From positions 1,674,001 through 1,738,000 of the forward strand of contig CAVSKK010000001.1 in the NCBI GenBank assembly GCA_963728535.1: DNA of 64,000 bases, given 5' to 3'. Below, piece by piece: positions 7,782-16,438 of the stretch (position 1 is the stretch's first letter; each line of letters opens with the position of its first letter). Both the position numbers and the translations under genes were made by a program. This DNA is from VAXT01 sp963728535 (GTDB lineage: Bacteria > Actinomycetota > Thermoleophilia > Gaiellales > Gaiellaceae). The notes under the pieces were generated by a model that worked only from the letters and a program-made list of their open reading frames with translations, searched no databases and was not told the origin of the DNA.

Positions 7782-10280
7782 CTACCTGCCCGGTTCGTAG
7801 AGCTTCACGAGCTCCTGCGGCTTGAGCGCGCGGCCCCGAGCCCACTCCGCATCGAACGCGTCCTCGCCGAGCACCGCCCTCGCATCGGCAACAGCCTGCC
7901 GGTTGACCTGCTCCTCGAGCGCGTCATTCAGTCCGATTCCAAGCTCCTCGCGGAGCGACGCCGCGGCGCCCAGGAGTTGGGCGCCGCGCTGCTCGTCGTG
8001 GTCGGCGACGAGCGCGGCCCCGAGCCCGACGGCCACGGTTGCGATGTGATGCTTCGCCTCCAGCTGCCCGACGAAGACCAGCGACCGGCGGAAGTAGTCC
8101 CCGGCGCGCACAGGATCACCGAGACAGAGTGCGCTCCAGCCGCAATTCGCGAGTGCTGCCGCGAGTCCGGTCTCGTCTCCGAGCTCGCTCAACATGTCGA
8201 CGGCCGTGGATGAATATTCGAGGGCGGCTCGATAGTTGCCCGCGTCGATCTCGATTAGCCCGACATTGATGACGGCGTAAGCGTGCAAATGCGGGTCCCC
8301 GAAGCCCGCCGCGGCCGCTGCGAGCTCGAGGAAACGCCCTCGAGCGCCCTCGAGATCGCCCCTGGCTCGGGCAAGATGCGCCGACGAGTTCATCGCGAGG
8401 TGCAGCTCCTCCTCGTCCCCGACCTCTTCCGCAAGAGCGCGTTGCTCGGCTACAAGGGCTTCCGCCTGGGCGAGGTCGCCGTCGCTCATCGCCCGCCCGC
8501 CCAGGACGCGAAGCACTCTCACGCGAGCCTGAAGCGGCGTCGCCCCCCGCTCAAGCGCGAGCGGTAACCACGTGCGCACTTCGTGGACGAGGCCGCGCAC
8601 CTTCCAGTAGTCCGCGAGCGCCGCCGCCACACGAAGGAGAACCTCGTGCTCGTCCGAATCGCGCGCCCACTCGAGCGTGCTGCGCAGGTTGTCGTACTCG
8701 ACTCCGACGCGCGCAAGCGGCTCGGCGAACGACCCGCCGTCCGCGTTGTGCCGCCACCCCGACTCCTCGGCGTGGCGGACGAAGTGGGCCGCGTAGCGCG
8801 ACCGTACCTCTGCCTCGGCACCGCTTTCGACGAGCCGCTCGAGCGCGAACTCGCGGATCGTCTCGAGCATCCAGAAGCGCTCGGTCGTGTGGCGGATCAG
8901 GCTCTTCTCGACGAGCGACTGCAGCGCGTCGAGATCGGCGTCAGCCACGCTTTCGGCCGCCTCCAACGTGCAACCGCCCCTGAACACGGCGAGCCGGGCG
9001 AACAGTCCTCGCTCCTCGTCGTCGAGCAGATCGTGGCTCCAGGCGATCGTGGCGCGAAGGGTCACCTGGCGAGGGTCGGCGCCTCGTCCGCCCTTGAGCA
9101 GGTCCAGCCGTTGGGACAGGCGCTCAAGAACCTGCGCCGGGGAGAGCACGCTGGCGCGAGCGGCAGCCAGTTCCAGCGCAAGCGGCAAGTCGTCGAGTCG
9201 ACGGCAGAGCTCGGCGACCGTCTCGTCCGGCTCAAGCCGCGCGCGCTCGCAGAAGAGCTCGACCGCCTCCGGCTCCGAGAGGGGCGGAACCGGATACTCG
9301 ACCTCGCCGTTGATCCGCAGCAGCTCCCTGCTCGTGACCATCAGCTTCAGGTTGGGGCAGTGCTCGAGCAGCGGGCTGAGCGACGGCGCCGCCTCGACGA
9401 CCTGCTCGAAGTTGTCGAGCAGCAGGAGGAGGTGGCGCTCGGCGATGTGCTCTGCAAGGCCCCCCTTCGCCCCGAGCGTCTGTGCGATCGTCTCTGTGAC
9501 GAGCGCCGGCTCGCGCACCGCAGCGAGCCCGACCCAGAAGACGCCGGCCATGAACGTCGGCACGAGGTCGGCGGCGGCCTCGAGGGCGAGCCGGGTCTTG
9601 CCGGAACCGCCGGGCCCGCAGAGCGTGACCATGCGAGTGCCGTTGCTGAGCATGTTCACGACCTCGTCTCGCTCTTCCTGCCTCCCGACGAAGGAGGACG
9701 CAGGCCGCGGCAGGTTGGTGTTCGAGATCGTCTTTAGGGGCGGAAAGTGCTCCTGCCCGAGCTGGAAGAGCGCGACCGGCTCGGGGAAGTCCTTCAGCCG
9801 GTGCTCGCCGAGCTCGGTCAGGTCACCCTCGACGAGCTCCCGCGTCACCGCAGAGAGCACGACCTGGCCGCCGTGGCCGCACGCAGCGATCCGCGCCGCC
9901 CGATGTAGCTCGTGGCCGGAGTAGCCCTCGCCGGTCTGGCGCAGCTCGGCGGTGTGCAGCCCCATGCGCACCTTGACCGGTCCCGAGGCGAGCGCCTGTT
10001 GGCTTTGCGCCGCTGCTGCCAGAGCCTCGGCGGGATCCGGGAACACGTACAGAAAGGCATCTCCCTGCGTCTCGACCTCGACACCGCCATGGGAGGCGAA
10101 GGCGCTTCGCACGAGACGGCGGTGCTCGATGAGCGCCTGCACGTAGCCCTCTTCGCCGAGCTCCCGGATCAGCCGAGTCGAGCCCTCGATGTCGGTGAAC
10201 AGCACCGTAAGGGTCCCGCTCGGCAGCTTGGACTCGGCCATTCTGAGTGAACCGTCACGCAGCGCGAGCGGAGATGTCAA
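7782..10280 (-). CDS. Class III adenylate cyclase-like / AAA-type ATPase / TPR regulator
   Basis: 832 residues. N-terminal class III nucleotidyl cyclase domain (about 20-175) with the metal-binding aspartates in LFTDIEGST (D30) and TQGDAFLYVF (D74). Then comes an NB-ARC/LuxR-family type ATPase with Walker A GPGGSGKT at 222-229, a LLLLDNFEQV Walker B strand and an arginine-rich region (TSRELLRINGEVEY). The C-terminal third is helical TPR-like repeats (ERGATPLQARVRVLRVLGG onward). The architecture matches large actinobacterial signal-transduction ATPases. No C-terminal DNA-binding domain is visible, so the output may be cAMP or protein binding. An alternative ATG lies 13 codons inside (10241). 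It is divergent from the MshEN gene. Confidence 0.85.
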   Translation of the reverse strand: MTSPLALRDGSLRMAESKLPSGTLTVLFTDIEGSTRLIRELGEEGYVQALIEHRRLVRSAFASHGGVEVETQGDAFLYVFPDPAEALAAAAQSQQALASGPVKVRMGLHTAELRQTGEGYSGHELHRAARIAACGHGGQVVLSAVTRELVEGDLTELGEHRLKDFPEPVALFQLGQEHFPPLKTISNTNLPRPASSFVGRQEERDEVVNMLSNGTRMVTLCGPGGSGKTRLALEAAADLVPTFMAGVFWVGLAAVREPALVTETIAQTLGAKGGLAEHIAERHLLLLLDNFEQVVEAAPSLSPLLEHCPNLKLMVTSRELLRINGEVEYPVPPLSEPEAVELFCERARLEPDETVAELCRRLDDLPLALELAAARASVLSPAQVLERLSQRLDLLKGGRGADPRQVTLRATIAWSHDLLDDEERGLFARLAVFRGGCTLEAAESVADADLDALQSLVEKSLIRHTTERFWMLETIREFALERLVESGAEAEVRSRYAAHFVRHAEESGWRHNADGGSFAEPLARVGVEYDNLRSTLEWARDSDEHEVLLRVAAALADYWKVRGLVHEVRTWLPLALERGATPLQARVRVLRVLGGRAMSDGDLAQAEALVAEQRALAEEVGDEEELHLAMNSSAHLARARGDLEGARGRFLELAAAAAGFGDPHLHAYAVINVGLIEIDAGNYRAALEYSSTAVDMLSELGDETGLAAALANCGWSALCLGDPVRAGDYFRRSLVFVGQLEAKHHIATVAVGLGAALVADHDEQRGAQLLGAAASLREELGIGLNDALEEQVNRQAVADARAVLGEDAFDAEWARGRALKPQELVKLYEPGR

Positions 10281-10320
10281 GAGATGCGGATGAGCTCCAT
10301 CTCTTCAGAACTGGCCTGAC

Positions 10321-11163
10321 TTGGCCGATACGAGGAGGATGATCGAGACCTCGTATACCTGGCGCCCGCTGGGCGAGTTGCTTGTCGACGGCGGTTGGCT
10401 CACACCGACCGAGCTCGAAGGGGCGCTCGCGGAGCAGCGCCGCACCGGTCGCCTCATGGGCGAGATCCTCGTCGGGTTCGGCCACATCTCGGCCTTTACC
10501 CTCGGACGAGCCTTGGCGAGCCAGCATGGAGTCGAGTTGCAAACCGCAGGCTACGTCGAGCCCGGCATAGCAACGACGACGCGCTCTCCTGCGGACACAC
10601 TGACCGCCTGGCGCCCGCTCGGCAAGCTGCTCATCGAGAAGGAGTTCCTGACGAGACCACAGCTCGAACATGCACTCGACGAACAACGCGCGAGCGACGG
10701 TCGCCGTCTCCTCGGCGAAATCCTGGTCGGCTCAGGCGTCCTTTCTGGCGTTTCCCTTGCCCGCGCCCTCGCAGAGCAGCAGGGTCTCGAGCTGGGGTCG
10801 AGCGACATCGATGTGACAACCGTGCTGAACACCTCGGCGCCAGGGCAGGACCTCTTCCAGGTACGGGAGGTCGTCTACGAGCCTCGGTACCAGGCGCAGC
10901 AGGTGATCTACAAGAGCGTCAGCTTCCTCGAGGCTGCCGACTTCGCCGCCGAGTTCGTCGAAGACCTGGAGCCGGAAGGTGTCGAGATCGAGCGCACGGA
11001 CGGCACGGCCAGCGAGACGGTCTGGACGTACAGCAAGGAACGGGCGGCGGCAAGTGCGAGCTCACGAACTACGCTCGCCGAGACCTTCGGCTTCGACCCC
11101 ACGCTTTGGGACGGCGCGAATCCGCGCGGCCCGGTCGGCGCAGCGCGCTGGCCTACGCGCTAG
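10321..11163 (+). CDS. Protein with two tandem MshEN-type domains
   Basis: 280 residues from TTG (an in-frame ATG is at 10339). Two near-copies of the N-terminal domain of type II secretion/type IV pilus ATPases are visible: the first at about 14-78 (RPLGELLVDGGWLTPTELE...LMGEILVGFGHI) and the second at about 99-160 (RPLGKLLIEKEFLTRPQLE...LLGEILVGSGVL). MshEN domains bind cyclic-di-GMP through two RLG-x-x-L-type motifs. No ATPase domain follows; the C-terminal 110 residues hold an unassigned DLFQVREVVYEPRYQAQQVI region. Divergent from a cyclase-ATPase regulator 40 bases away. Possible c-di-GMP-binding adaptor (inference). Confidence 0.75.
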   Translation: MADTRRMIETSYTWRPLGELLVDGGWLTPTELEGALAEQRRTGRLMGEILVGFGHISAFTLGRALASQHGVELQTAGYVEPGIATTTRSPADTLTAWRPLGKLLIEKEFLTRPQLEHALDEQRASDGRRLLGEILVGSGVLSGVSLARALAEQQGLELGSSDIDVTTVLNTSAPGQDLFQVREVVYEPRYQAQQVIYKSVSFLEAADFAAEFVEDLEPEGVEIERTDGTASETVWTYSKERAAASASSRTTLAETFGFDPTLWDGANPRGPVGAARWPTR

Positions 11164-11705
11164 GGCTCAGGCTCGAGGTCTTCTCGCACGAGGCCGAAGA
11201 GGACGCCGTCCACCCATTCCTCGTGTCGCCAGTAGGCCTTGCGCTTCACCCCTTCGCGGATGAAGCCGGCCCGCTCGGCGTGCAGGATTGCTCGCTCGTT
11301 GAAGCCGTAGATCTCGAGCTGAAGGCGGTGGTAGTCGAGATCGACCAGGAGGTGGCGCTGGAGGACGCGCGCAGCCTCGTCGGCGAGTCGACGTCCGCGG
11401 AACTCCGGATCGACCGCGAGCCCGCCCAGGTTCGCAATCCGGCTGCGCTCGTTCGCGACGTCGAAGCCCATGACGCCCGCGCGGCGCCATTCCCCTTCCT
11501 CGTCGACCTCGAGCACGAAGCGGCCTGACTTGCGCGGCTCGGCCAGCGAGCGCTCGATCTCCTCGAGCAGGCCCTCGCGCCCCGGGCGGACGGCCCGGAG
11601 GTACGGATCGACGTCGTCATGCGAGGCGAGCTCGAGCACGAAGTCGACGTCGTCTGCGGTCGCGCGCCGAAGGCGGAACCCATCGCCCGCGATCGTCTCG
11701 CTCAC
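11160..11705 (-). CDS. GNAT family N-acetyltransferase
   Basis: 181 residues from GTG at 11705, overlapping the upstream transporter stop by 4 bases (GTGA). The start was chosen for that overlap and because FRLRRATADDVDFVLEL is the usual GNAT opening; the open frame extends 330 bases further upstream but there it is only a shadow of the transporter gene. The acetyl-CoA loop is visible as LAVDPEFRGRRLADEAARVL (R/Q-x-x-G-x-A-like), followed by HRLQLEIYGFNERAILHAER, typical of RimJ/RimL-like acetyltransferases that modify N-termini or small amines. The substrate is unknown. Confidence 0.85.
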   Translation of the reverse strand: MSETIAGDGFRLRRATADDVDFVLELASHDDVDPYLRAVRPGREGLLEEIERSLAEPRKSGRFVLEVDEEGEWRRAGVMGFDVANERSRIANLGGLAVDPEFRGRRLADEAARVLQRHLLVDLDYHRLQLEIYGFNERAILHAERAGFIREGVKRKAYWRHEEWVDGVLFGLVREDLEPEP

Positions 11706-12607
11706 GGCGAGGACGCCGGGACGGCGACGCGACGCGGCAGGCGGAGCACGCCGGAGCCGAGCGCGGTACCGGTCAGGATGAGCACGAGCCCGACGATCGC
11801 AGCAACCGTGATCGGCTCGTTCAGCAGCAGCGCGCCGTAGAAGAGCGCGGTCACCGGCAGCAGGTAGACGACGAGGCTCGCTCGGGCGGAGCCGTACCGG
11901 TAGATCAGCCGGAAGTAGAGAAGCTGGCCGGCGACGGTGCCGAGCAGCGCGAGGGCGAGCACGGATGCGATCACGCCCCAGCTGGGGAGGTGCGAGGGCG
12001 CCTGGACCGCACCCAGCGGCGTGAGGAAGATCGCGCCCCACGTCACCGAGGCTGCGGCGAGCACGTCGTTGTGGACGTTGTCGAGAAGGCCCTGGGTGTA
12101 GAGCGTGGCGACCGCATACGAGATCGACGCGACGACGACGGCGAGCGTTCCGGCGACCCCCGCCCAGCCACCTTCCGGGTTCACTCCGGTCAGGACGGCC
12201 ACGCCGAGCAGGCCGAGGAGGACTCCGAAGAGACGCGAGCCCGTAGCGCGCTCGCTCGAGCGAAACCTGATTGCGAGGATCGCGACGAAGATGGGCATCG
12301 AGGCGTTGCCGATCGCCGCGACGCCGGAATCGATCTTCGTCTCGCCCCAGGCGATCAGCGTGAACGGCAGAGCGGTGCTGACGATCCCGAGGAAGATCGC
12401 GGCTCGCGTGATCGAGCGCATTTCCCGGAAAGCCGGCCTGCGCCCGTGCGTGAGGACGACGATCGCCAGCAGCGGGATCGCCGAGCAGACGAGGCGAAGT
12501 GCCATCGTCGTCGTCGGCGCGAGCTCGTCGACGGCGATCTTGATGAACATGAACGAGGCTCCCCAGATCGCCGCGAGCAGGAGCAGCAAGGGGACGTAGC
12601 CGCGCAT
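11702..12607 (-). CDS. EamA/DMT family transporter
   Basis: 301 residues with ten hydrophobic segments in two repeats, the standard length of drug/metabolite exporters. Motifs include IWGASFMFIKIAVDEL near the N-terminus, APTTTMALRLV, and in the second repeat GWAGVAGTLAVVVASISYAVATLYTQ and PVTALFYGALLLNEPITV (the G-E-x region before helix 9-10). It would export small metabolites such as amino acids from the inner membrane. Translationally coupled to the GNAT gene downstream. Substrate cannot be read from the sequence. Confidence 0.88.
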   Translation of the reverse strand: MRGYVPLLLLLAAIWGASFMFIKIAVDELAPTTTMALRLVCSAIPLLAIVVLTHGRRPAFREMRSITRAAIFLGIVSTALPFTLIAWGETKIDSGVAAIGNASMPIFVAILAIRFRSSERATGSRLFGVLLGLLGVAVLTGVNPEGGWAGVAGTLAVVVASISYAVATLYTQGLLDNVHNDVLAAASVTWGAIFLTPLGAVQAPSHLPSWGVIASVLALALLGTVAGQLLYFRLIYRYGSARASLVVYLLPVTALFYGALLLNEPITVAAIVGLVLILTGTALGSGVLRLPRRVAVPASSP

Positions 12608-12779
12608 CTAGGCAGGCTACCTATGCGTTTCAACGTCGCAGAGTCGGCTCAGAGGAGTCACAGACATGCACGAAATTCCCGACTAGGATCAAATTGGAGG
12701 GAGGCCCGCGGCCGGACCCCGCGGGATGTCCGGTGCGGACAGGTGAGGCTCATCCAGGCGCCTCGCTAGACTCGAACCT

Positions 12780-14859
12780 CTGACGCGGGTCGCAGAACAG
12801 CCGCTCCATCGTGCCCTCGGCCTCACCGACGGGGAGCTCGACCGAATCTGCGAGTTGCTGGGCCGCGAGCCGAACCACTTCGAGCTTGCGGTCTTCTCGC
12901 TCCTCTGGTCCGAGCACTGCGCCTACAAGCACTCAGCGCCGCTCCTGAAGCGCTTCCCCACGTCCTCGCCGCGCGTTCTTCAGGGGCCCGGCGAGAACGC
13001 CGGCGTCGTCGACCTCGGCGAGGGCGAGGCGGTTGCCTTCAAGGTCGAGAGCCACAACCACCCCTCCGCCGTGGAGCCGTTCCAGGGCGCCGGGACCGGG
13101 ATCGGAGGCATCCTCCGCGACATCATCGCGATGGGTGCCCGACCGGTCGCGCTGCTCGACGGCCTCCGCTTCGGGGCGCCCGACCACCTGTTCGAAAGAG
13201 CCGTGGCCGGGATTGCCAATTATGGCAACAGTGTCGGCGTCCCGACCGTCGGCGGCGACACCGTGTTCGACCCCGCGTACGCCGACAACTGCCTCGTGAA
13301 CGCGATGTGCGTCGGCCTCCTGCCCACCGAGCGCGTCCTCAAGGCGCAGGCACGCGGCACCGGTAACGTCGTCTTCCTCTACGGGGCGACGACCGGCCGG
13401 GACGGCATCGGCGGAGCGAGCGTGCTCGCCAGCCAGGAGCTCGGGGAGGAAGACGCGGACAAGCGCCCCTCGGTGCAGATCGGCGACCCGTTCACGGGCA
13501 AGAAGCTGATCGAGTCGAGCCTCGAGCTCGTCGAACGCGGTCTCGTCGAGTCGCTGCAGGACTGCGGCGCCGCCGGGCTCGCATCCTCCCTCGCCGAGAT
13601 GGCCGGCGGCGACGGCGGCATCGACGTCCTGCTCGACAGCGTCCCTCTGCGCGAAGAGGAGATGGAGCCCTGGGAGATCATGATCTCGGAGAGCCAGGAG
13701 CGGATGGTCGCGGTCGTCCGGCCCGGAGAACCTGGCAGCGGTCGAGGAGGTCTGCGCGCGCTGGGAGCTCGACCACTCGCCGATCGGCGAGGTAACCGAT
13801 ACCGGCGAGCTCCGCGCCTACTTCGACGGCGAGCTCGTCGGCGCGATCCCGGCTGCCCATCTCACGGACGAGGCGCCCCGCTACGAGGTCGCGCGCCGGC
13901 CGAGGCCGGTCGCCGAGCCGGCGCCCGCTCCCAAGGGGCCGAGCCACGACCGCGCGCTGCTCGAGCTGCTCGCGACGCCGAACATCCGCAGTCGCGCCTG
14001 GATCTACCGCCGGTACGACCACCTCGTCGGGCTCGCGCACCATCCGCCGGCCGGGGCTCGACGCGGCCGTCCTCCGGCTTCGGCCTTCGTTTCGCGGCCT
14101 CGCCGTCAGCCTCGACGGCTCCGGACGAGCTGGCCCGGCTCGACCCCCACACCGGGCGGTGCGCTCGCCGTGCTCGAGGCGGCGCGCAATGTCGCGTGCG
14201 CGGGCGGCGAGCCGCTCGCGATCACCGACTGCCTGAACTTCGGGAACCCGGAGAAACCGGAGATCGCCTGGGAGCTCGCCGAAGCGATCGAGGGCATGGC
14301 CGCTGCCTGCGAGGCGCTCGGCGTCCCGGTCGTCTCCGGGAACGTCTCGCTCTACAACGAGACCGACGGCCGCGCGATCCACCCCACGCCCGCCGTCGGC
14401 TGCGTCGGCCTCGTCCCCGACGTGCGCGAGATTCCGGGCACGTGGAGCGAAGGAGATGCGATCTACCTCGCCGGTCAGCCCCGGCTCTCGCTCGACGGCT
14501 CCGAGTACCAGTCGCTCTACGGAGAGAAGTCAGCCGGCCGGCCGGCCCCGCTCGACCTCGCGGCGGAAGCGGAGCTCGTCCGTAGCCTCTACGAGGCCGC
14601 CCCGCGCTGCTCGCTCGTCCACGACGCAGCCGAAGGCGGTCTCGCGGTGGCGCTGGCGGAGGCTGCGATCGCGAGCGGAGTCGGCGCCGAGCTCCATCTT
14701 CCGGACGACGCCCTGGCGCTCTTCGGCGAAGGCGGCGGCCAGGCCGTCGTCGGATCGCGCGCCAACCTCGACTGGCCCCGCATCGGCACCGTCGGCGGCG
14801 CTACTCTCCTTGGGGTCCCCGTCGAGCAACTGCGGCAAGCCTGGGAGCAGAACGACTAA
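12780..14859 (+). pseudogene. purL: purL, phosphoribosylformylglycinamidine synthase II, with three frameshifts
   Basis: The three frames together encode a short-type (Gram-positive/archaeal) PurL of about 690 residues: CELLGREPNHFELAVFSLLW at the start, SHNHPSAVEPFQGAGTGIGG, GRDGIGGASV, SESQERMVAVV, FGNPEKPEIAWEL, VSGNVSLYNET and HDAAEGGLAVALAEA. The frame changes after VAVVRP (one extra C near 13728-13731), again after DHLVG (one extra G in GGG at 14029-14031), and back between about 14107 and 14131. No ATG or GTG opens the frame; CTG at 12780 or TTG at 12855 must serve. PurL is essential for de novo purines and its partners here are intact, so sequencing error is more likely than true loss. 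Confidence 0.85.
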
Positions 14860-14930
14860 GTGCCCCATCCGGCAATGCATGCCGACCTCTGGCCCGCGAT
14901 CACGCGGCGCCAGAGTCCACCCTCGCCCTT

Positions 14931-14951
14931 GCCAAGGCTACAAGCCTTGGC
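14931..14951. repeat. Perfect inverted repeat between purL and purF
   Basis: Nine-base perfect arms GCCAAGGCT / AGCCTTGGC with a 3-base loop, in the 164-base gap between purL and purF. No T-run follows, so it is not a standard intrinsic terminator. It could be an mRNA processing or attenuation hairpin, or a protein-binding palindrome; nothing decides this. Confidence 0.5.
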
Positions 14952-15023
14952 CGCGGTCGAGTGCGGCCTCTGGCTTGGTGCTCGCGACCCAGAGACTCGG
15001 CGGCATCACTGGAAGGGGCACTG

Positions 15024-16409
15024 ATGTGTGGCGTCTTCGGCATTCGCGCGCCGGACCGCGACGTGGCGCGCGTCGCGTACTTCGGGCTTTTTGCCCTCCA
15101 GCACCGCGGGCAGGAGTCCGCGGGCATCGCCGTGTCCGATCGCGGGCGCCTCACCGTGCTCCGGGACATGGGCCTCGTCGCCCAGGTCTTCAACGAGCAG
15201 AACCTCAGCGGTCTTCAGGGGGAGGTTGCCATCGGCCACACGCGCTACTCGACGACCGGCTCCACGCACTGGACGAACGCACAGCCGATCGTCCAGCACG
15301 GCACGGCACGGACGGTGACCCTCGGACACAACGGGAACCTGACGAACATCGAGCAGGTGCGCGAGGAGCTGGTGCAGGAGGGCGTTCAGCTCGCGACCAC
15401 CTCCGACACCGAGGTGATCGCGGCGCTCATCGCCAACGATCCCGCTCCCCTGGAGGACGCGGTCGCGGGCGCGATGCGGAGGCTCGAGGGCGCGTTCACG
15501 GTCGTCGCCCTGGCCGAGGGCAAGCTCGTCGGCTTTCGCGATCCGCACGGCTTTCGGCCGCTGAATCTCGGACGGATCGACGGCGACGCCGTCCTCGCCT
15601 CCGAGACCTGCGCGCTGGATCTCGTCGGCGCCGAGCACGAGCGCGAGATCGCGCCCGGCGAGCTCGTCGTGATCGACGAGGACGGCGTCCACTCGGTGCA
15701 GGCCGTGCCGCAGGCGGGAGCCGGCGCTCTCTGCCTCTTCGAGTTCATCTATCTCGCGCGCCCCGACTCGAGCCTCACGGGCATCGAGGTGCACGCCGCC
15801 CGCGTCAGGATGGGCGAGCAGCTGGCCGAGGAGGCCGGCGTCGAGGCGGACTTCGTGCTGCCGGCGCCCGACTCCGGAACCCCGGCCGCGATCGGCTTCT
15901 CGCGGCGCAGCGGGATCCCCTTCTCCGAAGGACTGATCAAGAACCGCTACGTCGGCCGCACGTTCATCGAGCCCGACCAGGGCCTCCGCGAGCAGGGCAT
16001 CCGCCTGAAGTTCAACCCGCTCTCCGAGGTGGCGGGCAAGCGCGTGGTGCTCGTCGACGACTCGATCGTCCGCGGGAACACGACGCACAAGATCGTCGAG
16101 CTCCTCTTCGGAGCCGGAGCGCAGGAGGTGCACGTCCGCATCTCGTCACCCCCCATCGTCTCGCCCTGCTTCTACGGCATCGACTTCGCCGACGAGGAGC
16201 AGCTCGTCGCCTCATCGAGGTCGGTCGAGGAGGTGCGCGAGCGGATCGGCGCAACGTCGCTCGCGTACCTGTCGCTCGAGGGCGTGCAGGCCGCAACGAC
16301 GAGACCCGCCAACGAGTTCTGCCGCGCCTGCTTCACGCGGCGCTATCCGACGCGGGTCCCGGAAAGCAAGACGGTCGCGAAATTCCGATTCGAGCCTAGT
16401 ACGGCGTAG
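15024..16409 (+). CDS. purF: Amidophosphoribosyltransferase
   Basis: 461 residues from ATG at 15024, preceded by a strong GGAAGGGG ribosome site. This start puts Cys2 directly after Met (MCGVFGI), the N-terminal nucleophile of the glutaminase domain after Met removal, so there is no propeptide. The open frame extends upstream but gives no sensible protein. Glutaminase landmarks are LFALQHRGQESAGIA and IGHTRYSTTG; the PRPP loop of the transferase domain is VVLVDDSIVRGNTTHKIV. The C-terminus has CRACFTRRYP and Cys residues compatible with an Fe-S cluster as in B. subtilis PurF. It catalyses the first committed purine step, PRPP to phosphoribosylamine. Confidence 0.96.
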   Translation: MCGVFGIRAPDRDVARVAYFGLFALQHRGQESAGIAVSDRGRLTVLRDMGLVAQVFNEQNLSGLQGEVAIGHTRYSTTGSTHWTNAQPIVQHGTARTVTLGHNGNLTNIEQVREELVQEGVQLATTSDTEVIAALIANDPAPLEDAVAGAMRRLEGAFTVVALAEGKLVGFRDPHGFRPLNLGRIDGDAVLASETCALDLVGAEHEREIAPGELVVIDEDGVHSVQAVPQAGAGALCLFEFIYLARPDSSLTGIEVHAARVRMGEQLAEEAGVEADFVLPAPDSGTPAAIGFSRRSGIPFSEGLIKNRYVGRTFIEPDQGLREQGIRLKFNPLSEVAGKRVVLVDDSIVRGNTTHKIVELLFGAGAQEVHVRISSPPIVSPCFYGIDFADEEQLVASSRSVEEVRERIGATSLAYLSLEGVQAATTRPANEFCRACFTRRYPTRVPESKTVAKFRFEPSTA

Positions 16410-16438
16410 TGAAAATCTCTAACATCTGCGCGAACGTG

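Noticed and set aside
11706..12041. N-terminal extension of the GNAT gene
   Set aside because: It is out-of-frame reading of the EamA gene. The GTGA overlap at 11702-11705 gives a better start.
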